From positions 1,860,001-1,924,000 of the forward strand of contig JAPYXD010000250.1 of the NCBI GenBank assembly GCA_030998225.1: DNA of 64,000 nucleotides. The letters run 5' to 3'. Shown here piece after piece: positions 56,730-64,000 of the stretch. The position numbers were made by a program, and so were the translations under genes. A model generated the notes under the pieces. It saw nothing but the letters and a program-made list of their open reading frames with translations. It was not told where the DNA came from and did not search any database. The stretch is from Diplolepis rosae (taxonomy: Eukaryota; Arthropoda; Insecta; Hymenoptera; Diplolepididae). Position 1 is the first letter of the stretch. Each line of letters begins with the position of its first letter.

Positions 56730-58646
56730 CACGTTACGCGCCAAGTCTGTTTTGTTTTCCTTACCGCTTGGCCCGCCCATATAAGATTTCTTCGAAATGG
56801 ATGCGTGGCCGGTGTTCCCTTTGCGACAAATCAGTTCATTACAGTTCTTGGCTCCGTGCAGACAAAAATTTTCTTTAGCCCTGAGCGTCAAAATGTCAGT
56901 CCGAGAGTGTGCAAGCGACAGCAGCAGTGAAATTATTTCTGCTAGAAAACGGCCTAGAGTGGATGTATTTTTATCCTCTGACGAAGAGGAGGAGATTGTT
57001 GAAGAATGGCATGACCCGAGGGGCAATCAGCCAAAGATTGTGCCATTTACACATCCTTCCGGGTTTGTAAGGGAGCATATAGGATCAGATATAGCCGTAG
57101 AAACCAGCTATCAATTATTTGTGCCGGATGAACTGATCGAGCAAATTGCCGAACAAACAAATTTATATGCAGCACAGAAAATAGAAGCTGGATACACGCA
57201 GCGCTTGGCAAAGTGGACACAAACAAGTACGTCTGAAATAAAGAGATTTTTTGGACTCGTCCTATGGATGGGATTAGTAAAATTGCCGGCCATACATTTA
57301 TATTGGTCTAATGATCCTGCCTATTTGCAAACGTTTGCAAAAGCGGTCATGTCAAGGAACCGATTTGAATTATTACTAAGAATGCTACATTTTGTAGACA
57401 ACGAAAAAGATAATGGTTCCAATCGTTTATATAAAATACAACCAATTATAGACATTTTGGAGACCAATTACAAAAAATATTACAGTCCGACCGAGGACAT
57501 ATGTATTGACGAATCCTTGATTCCATTTCGTGGCCGCATTATATTTAGGCAGTATTTAAAACAAAAGCGCCATAAATATGGAATTAAAATATTTAAGTTG
57601 TGCTGTGGATCGGGATACACCTATGCTCTCCGCGTATACACAGGGAAAACTTTAGAAAAAGAAAAAACTACGCCCACTAATATTGTAATGTCTCTTTGCG
57701 AAGATTTGTTTGATAAGGGGCACACTCTCTATACGGACAACTGGTACACAAGTTTAGAATTAGCCGAAAAATTAATTAGTAAAAACACCCATTTAGTGGG
57801 AACACTACGTACAAATCGAAGAGGAAATTCGCACCAAGTGCTTTCAACAAAATTAAAACGAGGAGAAATAATAGCAAAGGAAAATAACCAGGGGATAACT
57901 ATTTTGAAGTGGAAAGATAAGAAAGACATCCTAGTTCTATCGACAAAGCACTCGTCAGAAATGGTGAATGTTGAATGCCGATCAGGAGGCCAGATCAAGC
58001 CACAAATTATAGTAGACTACAATAGACAAAAGTCAGCTGTCGACTTATCCGACCAAATGAACGCCTACAACAATCCATTACGCAAGTCTCTAAAATGGTA
58101 TAGAAAACTAGCTTTCGAATTGTTACTAAATACTACAGTTGTAAATAGTTACATTCTATATAAAAATATTACGAAGCAGAACATTAGCATTACCGAATTT
58201 CGGAAAAAATTAGCAGTCCATCTTATAAGTTGTGACAAAGAAAAACATTCCACCGAGCAGAATTGCAAGAAGATCCGGAAACAAACACAAACTCGAAAGA
58301 AAATCGGGAAAAGTCTCTAAAGTTCGAAAGTACTGTAAATTATGTTATGACAAAAATGTAAGAAAAGATGGTAGAGTGATGGCAAGAAGAAAGACCAAGC
58401 GTGTTGTAACATTCTGTAATACTTGTGAAGGAAAAACCATTTTTATGTTTACCATGTTACAATGAATCCCATTAATCCTGTAATGATACCAAATTAAGTA
58501 AATTTTAAATAAATTTTCTGTAATTCCGTAAAATAGTGTAAAATTTTATAGTTCTCATGTTACACGCTGTCAGCCACCGATGGGTGACGCGGCCTAAACG
58601 GAAAGTCTAGTGTCAGCCACCGATGGCTGACATGGCGCTCAACGTG
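56730..58646 (+). mobile_element. piggyBac element, 1.9 kb
   Basis: Right flank TTAA at 58647-58650; left flank TCAA (56726-56729), a likely one-base change. Ends CACGTTACGCGCC and the complement of CACGTTGAGCGCC form a short inverted repeat. Subterminal GTCAGCCACCGATGG/CTGAC repeats lie in the last 80 bases. It encodes one nearly complete transposase. Confidence 0.9.
56893..58465 (+). pseudogene. piggyBac transposase, frameshifted at the C-terminal domain
   Basis: The start is at MSVRECASDSSSE, since the upstream in-frame ATG at 56797 lies in the 5' leader. An acidic N-terminal region (DEEEEIVEE) precedes the piggyBac core (about residues 95-450). Catalytic Asp residues: Asp206 (CIDESLIPFRGR), Asp282 (YTDNWYTSLELAEKL) and Asp375 (VDYNRQKSAVDLSDQMNAY), spaced like the DDD triad of the family. 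The frame ends at 58318-58320 after a basic stretch. The Cys-rich C-terminal domain (KYCKLCYDKN ... FCNTC) follows in another frame to 58465, with its last Cys residues lost by a second shift. The core is unbroken, so this is the best-preserved transposase in the window. Loss of the C-terminal DNA-contacting domain would probably disable it. Confidence 0.92.
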
Positions 58647-59104
58647 TTAAATCAGAGAAATCCTACTGTGTAAATGATTCTTTAAGTGTTAAAATTGTCC
58701 TACAATTTTACAGAATCTTTCAGACATTTATTTTGGGTTAATCTTTTTTAAAATATATATAAAAGAAGTGTAATTTGTTGAATAATATGTTTTGTAATAT
58801 TGAATTTGCTGTCTTTTTCGCGCCACTTTGCAGGGAGTCGAAAGAAACATATTTCTCAATCTTAGCTCAACAGCCGACCGCGTGGATTTGAAGCGTGGAA
58901 ATGGGGGCACACCGATACGCCGCGTTTGATTGTGTGAGGCTCCAAACAGGACAGTGGTGATAGGCGAAAACGTCCACGATCTGCAAAACTGACTCGAGTC
59001 TTGGAAAAGTTGGCATATGTGGCAACGTTGCATTGTACACTCGTTCATTGTAAGTGAAATAACGAGAAGTCACAACGCTGTAAAAGGCTGAAATGCTTAG
59101 CACT

Positions 59105-59850
59105 TTTTTTGAAAAAAAAAAAAGTTGAGCATCTGTAGATATTTCATTACTGGGGGTGGTTTTTTTTATGCTTTCCGGGAATTCTCACCACCCATAGTAT
59201 TTTGGGGATCATGAATGCTTATGCTAAAGACACTTTTTTTCAAAAAAAAAAGGTTGCGTTAACCGTAATTTTCAAGCATCTTTAGATATTTTATTACTAT
59301 GGGTGGTTTTTTTCATTCATTCCAGGAATTCTCACCACCCGTTATTCTTCGGGGATGATGAATGCTTATGCTTAAGACACATTTTTTGAAGAAAAAAAGG
59401 TTGCGTTAAAGATGATTTTTGGGCATCTTTAGATTTTTTATTAATAGGTGTGGTTTTTTTATTCTTTCCGGGAATTCTCACCACCCATAATATTTCGGGG
59501 GTGATGAATGCTTATGCTTGAGACACTTTTTTACGAAAAAAAAAGGTTGCTTTAAAGGTGATTTTGGATCATCTTTAGATATTTCATTACTAGGGGTGGT
59601 TTTTTTTATTCTTTCCGGGAATTCTCACCTCAAGTAATCTTTCGGGATTTATGAATGCTTATGTTTAAGACACTTTTTTTTTAAAAAAAAGAAGGTTGCG
59701 TTAAAGGTGATTTTTGAGCATCTTTAGATTTTTTATTAATAGGGGTGGTTTTTTTATTATTTCCGAGAATTTTCACCACCCGTAATGTTTCGGGGGTGAT
59801 GAATGCTCATGCATGAGAAACTTTAAAAAAAAAAAAGTTGCGTTAACGGT
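59105..59850 (+). repeat. ~147-bp satellite J, array 2
   Basis: Five units with TTCTTTCCGGGAATTCTCAC spaced 147, 146, 147 and 148 bases (59171, 59318, 59464, 59611, 59759). Each unit contains AAAGGTTGCGTTAAAGGTGA, CATCTTTAGATATTT, AGGGGTGGTTTTTTT and GGGGGTGATGAATGCTTATG. It starts immediately right of E. 59083-59099 is complementary to 32478-32494 left of K. Confidence 0.9.
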
Positions 59851-60384
59851 GCTTTTCGGGAGTAAGCGTTCCTTTTTCCACAGAGAATGTCTTCAATTTA
59901 TATTGAAAAATTCCATCTAGTTTTAAATAACGTTAAATTAATTCTAATTCACAGGTTGATAATGTCGATATAGTAGAGTTCCGTTGTCACTGATAGTGAT
60001 ACACTCTTCTAATGATTCACATAATCGACTGAAATGATTTTGAAAAATCAGAAAATAGTTCTTGGTTTATCCGTAGCCACATGAGGCGTAAATAGATTCT
60101 GTGAGAAAAGTTGTGTGGAACCTCCGAAGCTCAGATGATAGAGCATTTGACCGGCAATCGAAAGGTCCTGGGCTCGATCCCCAGCGGGGTGGAACTGTTC
60201 CTTTTTTCACAGAAAATTTCTTTACTTTAGAAATTGTTATCTTTTCAAGTTAAAATATAGTCATTTTTACAGTTTGACATTACAATACCGTCTAAGGTCG
60301 GCTGTTTGTTAACATTTTATTTCATTTAGCAAAATCGCGCAAAATTGAGAGGACGGATGCAATAATGGGACACGCGCTTATCTA
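59851..60384. other. unassigned DNA around a tRNA-like block; left flank of G
   Basis: GTTCCTTTTTCCACAGAGAA at 59869 recurs as GTTCCTTTTTTCACAGAAAA at 60199, bracketing the tRNA-like block. 60337-60384 is complementary to 62585-62632, the arm of an older inverted repeat (H) into which G inserted. Confidence 0.45.
60121..60192 (+). pseudogene. tRNA-Ala-like sequence (SINE head)
   Basis: The D arm (GCTC...GAGC), anticodon stem (TTTGA/TCGAA), loop CCGGCAA (anticodon would be GGC) and T arm (CTGGG/CCCAG) can be folded. The acceptor stem is poor and position 33 is C, so it is a tRNA-derived sequence, not a working gene. It is enclosed by TGTGAGAAAAG / CTTTTTTCACAG inverted ends. Confidence 0.5.
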
Positions 60385-62197
60385 CACGGAGAGAAGAGAA
60401 CGCAGCTGTCATGTGCGCGGGACAAAGCAGAGCTGTGTTCTTACGAAAATGTACGATTGGACACATCTCAGCTATGTCCTCGCATAGCCAGAATGTGTGA
60501 GCGCACATCTCTGCTTCGCGCTGGGCACAGGCCGTTCGGACGAAGCAGAGCTGTGTGCGAACAGATGAAGGCTTCGTCTAAACACAGCTCCACTGTGCCC
60601 TCGCACTCCTCTGCTTCGTGCTAAACACATCGTGCGTTTGCGCCACGTTTGTGTATATGTAATGCATTGATCGGCATTTACCTGCATAAAAGTTTGATAT
60701 TTATCGAACCAATTTTCATAATTTGAGAATTATTAAACTCTGATATCATAATTGATTTATAATTTCAATGTTAAAATGAAAATATGTAAAAAAGCGAATA
60801 AAGAGCAACAAAGATTTAGTTGCGTTTGACATGACAGAGATACATTTCTATATGAAATACAGGCAACATATAAAAGTATAAAATCAAAAATGTTGTATGT
60901 GATGGTTTTTATTAAAATCTGAGTATTTTTAATTAAAACTTGATTGCCCAAAAATGTTCCGTTCTGTAATGAAAAAAATTTTGAGCTATACGTTCCTCTG
61001 CGGCAACAAATTATTATATTGACCTAATTATTTTTCGATTCGAAGCAAAGAAAAAATTTAACTTCGGCCTATAACGTAGAGATCTTTTTATTTAAAATCG
61101 ACTATAAAAAATTATGCGATTCTAATAAATCATGAATTATTTTTTCAGAGAAAAGATTTCCCACAACTTCACCGTTTCTGATTTTTAAATATAAATTCTT
61201 TAATGGCTGAAAACATTTTAAAAAAATTTCCAAAACGAAATTTTTATAAACAAATTGCTGAATTTGATAATAATTTATTCATTTTCGAAAATTGGAAATG
61301 GTTATGTTGTAGGGAATCTTTTTCTCGAAAAAGTGATTTGTAATTTATTAAAATCGCATAATTTTTTTAAATTTGGAGAAAAGCGATAAGAAAAAAAATT
61401 GGGTAAAAAATAAAATTGATTAATAAAATTATTTTTCTGTATTTCCAATTTTTTTCATAGAAATTAATCTTTTCTCTTCCAAAATAGCCTTTCAATAATA
61501 ATATTGCTATTCTTGAAAGCAAAATTATCTATTTTTGCCTGAGGTCTAATTTTCGTGGGTGGCAACTACCTTAAAACTTGATTATCCAAAAATGTTCCGT
61601 TCTGTAATGAAAAAAATTTTGCGGTTATATGTTCCTCTGCGGCAACAAATTATTATATTGACCTAATCATTTTTGGATTCGAAGCAAAGAACAAATTTAA
61701 CTTCGGCCTATAACGTACAGATGTTTTTATTTAAAATCGACTATAAATACGTAGAAACAAAAACTTTTATCAGTGGTTTAGTATTGACGTATTAATTGCA
61801 GAAATTTTGTATTTTGAATGATCGTTATACGCAACTTTAAATTCCGCGTCGTTTGCATTCACGTCAATGAGACACGGCAATTTTTTGACCTTATAAATAA
61901 TCAAAGTATAATCAATGCATTACATATCCACAAACGTGGCGCAAACGCATGATGTGTTTAGCACGAAGCAGAGGAGTGCGAGGGCACAGTGGAGCTGTGT
62001 TTAGACGAAGCCTTCATTTGTTCGCACACAGCTCTGCTTCGTCCGAACGGCGTGTGCCCAGCGCGAAGCAGAGATGTGCGCTCACACATTCTGGCTATGC
62101 GAGGACATAGCTGAGCTATGTCCAATCGTACATTTTCGTAAGAACACAGCTCTGCTTTGTCCCGCGCACATGACAGCTGCGTTCTCTTCTCTCCGTG
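60385..62197. mobile_element. element G: 1.8-kb element with ~290-bp inverted ends
   Basis: Ends CACGGAGAGAAGAGAACGCA and exact complement are flanked by TA (60383-60384, 62198-62199). Arms 60385-60675 and 61907-62197 are GC-rich, with many copies of AAGCAGAGCTGTG / GAAGCAGAG. The related sequence at 62585-62600 gives the empty site with one TA. No protein is encoded; open frames in the arms are mirror images. Confidence 0.85.
60936..61747. repeat. 172-bp direct duplication around an F-type half-foldback
   Basis: 60936-61107 (AAAACTTGATTGCCCAAAAA...) recurs at 61573-61747 with few changes. Between them, 61108-61572 matches 18800-19277 of element F and ends CAACTACCTT, the same end as there. 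Confidence 0.8.
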
Positions 62198-62764
62198 TAG
62201 TAAGAAAGGGAGAGAATGACGCACGGTCTACGCGGCGAGCGAGTCGGCAAATTCATTTACAACGCAATAATCAACTCGTTTTTCGTAAACTAATGGTCGA
62301 ATCGAGATGATTTTTGCGTTGAAATGTTCAATCATTAAATGATTAACGACCAATAAACTTTTGGTAGTGAAAAATTCAATATTTATTTGAAGAACGATCA
62401 AAATCAATAATGTTTGGTTTTTCCATGTATATTTATTTAATATTGCAATCCTTTCTGATAATCTATAATGTAAATATTGTTGTTTAAACAACTTATCACG
62501 CGTCAAAAAGCGCTGCGTTTCACGCTCGTTATGTGCTACACAGTAAAAAATGCCTTTCCTCATTTCTCATCCACTCCCTTTCTTACTAGGCGAGCGCGTG
62601 TCCCATTATTGCATCCGTCCTCTCAATTTGAGATTTACAGACAGAAATATCGATTTCAAGATATTTTCCTTATTCCTGAAATTCTTTTTTTATTTAAAAT
62701 GTCTAATTTTAAACACCTGCATTCATTTTCTGACTCTGGATTTTATTTTTATCTATTTTTTGTT
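62198..62764. repeat. right part of older inverted repeat H
   Basis: GTAAGAAAGGGAGAGAATGA (62199) and, in complement, 62570-62590, as well as CACGCGC...GAGAGGACGGATGCAATAAT (60337-60375 and complement 62593-62632) show a palindrome split by G. The remainder is AT-rich and unassigned. Confidence 0.55.
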
Positions 62765-63600
62765 ACGCTTGCAAAAGTGTTCGCAGATCGTGGATATTTC
62801 GGTCCCCACCACTGACCAGTGTGGATCCTTACACAACTAAACGTTGCGTGTCGGTGTGTTCACGCTTCTACGCTTTAATTTCACGCTCTCCGCTGTTGAA
62901 ATGAGATCAAGAAGACTATAGACAGGTGAATCAACAGGCTATAAAGCGCTGTAGTACATTCAACTCTTCCGACAAGATCCTATTCCCAGTAAGATCCGGA
63001 TTCCCCTACCGTTAAGATCTAATTACTTTCTTAGTAAGACCCGCATTCCCTTCTACTATGATTCGAGAAAGTCACATTTTTGATATCTTAGAACCGGAAA
63101 AATAGTTTTGCCGATGACATCCAATGTATGTAAATATTTTACTATCAAAAGTTACCTCCATTTGAGGAGAGTTCATTTTCGTCGTATTATATTGAACAAT
63201 CGCACTGCGCAAATAACGATGAATTACATTACTATTAGGGTTATGCTTTCGTTTAAAATGCGTACTGATGCGCACGCACCGTTCTTACTGAGAGCATAAC
63301 TTCTACGTAAAACTGGATCTTACCGGGAGAGTTGAGTGTAAAAATTGGGATCGTATACGACGACAGGGTAGGCTGTGCCTGTAATCATGTGACTCTCTCC
63401 GATTTCCGGTAGCTTACAAGTACAAGGGGAGTGCGTCAATCTTCCCTGAGCTTTCTGCAAGAAACTTGCAGTACCGAAAGTTCGATATGAATGAGTAATA
63501 ATGCCAGAGTGACAGGACCCACTTCCTCAGTTATTTCGAGAAATTGAGATTTCAAAATTGAGATTTTCGCACGCGCCGAGTGAGTAAAGGCCGGTGTCCT
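62765..63600. other. diverged E-end fragment and unassigned DNA
   Basis: 62765-62905 (GCAGATCGTGG ... CACACAACTAAACG ... GTCGGTGTG ... GCTGTTGA) is a diverged copy of the outer E end at 34460-34580. 62985-63050 has a short degenerate repeat of AGTAAGATCCGGATTCCC. The rest is unassigned. Confidence 0.5.
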
Positions 63601-63604
63601 TCAG

Positions 63605-63682
63605 TACAGTAAAGCGGTGGCGTAGTGGTGATGGTTATCGGCTGGCATGTTCGCGGCGCGGGTTTAATTCTTTTTGCCGGTG
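63605..63682 (+). pseudogene. tRNA-like sequence (possible SINE head)
   Basis: GGTGGCGTAGTGGTGATGG resembles an A box and GCGCGGGTTTAATTC a degenerate B box, followed by a T-run. The fold is incomplete. Confidence 0.4.
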
Positions 63683-63756
63683 ATTTTTTTTTTTTTAAAT
63701 GTTCATACATTGCTAATTATTTACAATGTAATTAGTATAAGTTTTGATAATTTGTA
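63683..63756. other. T-run and AT-rich spacer
   Basis: Nothing beyond the T-run ending the tRNA-like block. Confidence 0.4.
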
Positions 63757-63933
63757 ATGAATTTAAATTTGAATGAACTTTGCTTTCCACTTGCTTTATT
63801 GAAGGAAAATTGTTCATGTAGCAATGAAGCGTTTATTAAATGTTCCTGGTGTCGAGAAAATGTATTTTTTACCTGCTTTTATGATGAGTATCACCCTCAT
63901 GGCTGTAAAGGAATTGATACAGAAAACTTGTAA
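63757..63933 (+). CDS. small Cys/His-rich ORF, 58 codons, unknown
   Basis: ATG at 63757, TAA at 63931-63933. The protein contains CSC, then CSWC, C, two His and a final Cys (KCSWCRENVFFTC ... YHPHGC), an arrangement able to bind zinc. It looks like the C-terminal zinc-binding end of a larger protein, possibly a transposase last exon, since upstream stops close the frame. I do not recognise the family. It could also be chance. Confidence 0.35.
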   Translation: MNLNLNELCFPLALLKENCSCSNEAFIKCSWCRENVFFTCFYDEYHPHGCKGIDTENL

Positions 63934-64000
63934 AAACCTTTTAAAAAATTGATATTGTACAATTATTCAAAGAACTAGCAATAAATGTTTATTAGGTCAT
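63934..64000. other. window end, unassigned
   Basis: AT-rich; no feature. Confidence 0.4.

Larger units (their letters stand above)
34363..59080. mobile_element. element E: ~3.5-kb palindromic element split by eight insertions
   Basis: Ends CAGCGTTGTGACTTCTCGTT and the exact complement at 59061-59080 are followed on the right by TA. The outer ~430 bases (34363-34594 plus 35306-35503, versus 58647-59080) are near-identical inverted arms. Net E sequence is 34363-34594, 35306-35503, 36230-36619, 38007-39505, 50881-51038, 53960-54249, 55742-55764, 56429-56729 and 58647-59080. Internal sub-repeats of ~300 bp occur more than once (the block ending ACACAGTAGGATTTCTCTGA). The loop (about 38040-39505) is non-coding. 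Open frames in the arms are identical between arms and I do not treat them as genes. Confidence 0.75.

Noticed and set aside
59105..59850. CRISPR or minisatellite with spacers
   Set aside because: The whole ~147-bp unit repeats; no variable spacer portion.
60326..62310. Cys-rich open frames in the arms of G
   Set aside because: They occur as mirror copies in both inverted arms and arise from repeated GAAGCAGAG motifs.
62228..62563. 111-codon minus-strand frame
   Set aside because: No domain recognised, AT-rich codons, overlaps the H repeat.
1..64000. Integrated DNA virus (for example a wasp-associated provirus segment)
   Set aside because: No viral structural or replication gene, segment circularisation motif or gene cluster was recognised.

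Overview
The window looks like AT-rich heterochromatin or accessory DNA from an arthropod, most likely an insect. Evidence is the mix of elements: mariner (DD34D), Tc1-like, piggyBac, R1-clade non-LTR and Ty3/gypsy, together with many MITE-like inverted-repeat elements with TA target duplications. A hymenopteran is my guess, from the general look of the repeats, not from a diagnostic gene. I found no host gene, no rRNA, no intact tRNA and no CRISPR array. Almost every recognisable base belongs to a transposable element, a foldback element or a satellite.

Layout. 1-6.7 kb: a mariner N-terminus at the edge, the C-terminal zinc finger of a piggyBac relic, an internally deleted mariner (1455-2374), a hairpin-bearing repeat (A1) and a broken R1-clade retrotransposon (3571-6655). 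6.7-16 kb: repeat family B, an 81-bp tandem array, another internally deleted mariner (9305-10406), a 0.7-kb foldback, an inverted second copy of repeat A carrying a clean 165-bp MITE, a mariner relic, a gypsy pol scrap and a 429-bp MITE. 16-32 kb: a 3.3-kb nested foldback (F), the first copy of family D with a family C element inside, several small MITEs, a mariner nested in a foldback, and B repeats with a ~146-bp satellite.

32.5-59.1 kb is one giant nest. A ~3.5-kb palindromic element (E, 34363-59080) has been split by eight separate insertions: a C element, a MITE (X), a D element, a full-length Ty3/gypsy element with two 925-bp LTRs, a second D (itself hit by another C), a Tc1-like element with a DD38E triad, a foldback of family I, and a nearly intact piggyBac. 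Because E is a palindrome with internal sub-repeats, one part often shows the uninterrupted target of an insertion in another. TA duplications can be read this way for X, D3 and Tc1, and a 12-bp duplication for C2.

59.1-64 kb: a ~147-bp satellite in the opposite orientation to the one at 30.5 kb, a tRNA-like SINE head, a 1.8-kb TIR element (G) containing a 172-bp direct duplication, a diverged piece of an E end, and a small Cys/His-rich ORF.

The most unusual item is family C. All four well-preserved copies have exactly 12-bp target duplications, inverted (head-to-head) arms, an extra hairpin-containing tail on one end only, and a conserved block resembling a type I hammerhead ribozyme. This combination suggests a non-autonomous Penelope-like or ribozyme-bearing retroelement, not a DNA transposon. 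The autonomous elements present (piggyBac, Tc1/mariner, gypsy, R1) are all damaged; the mariner, Tc1 and R1 copies have lost an internal piece of the transposase or RT.
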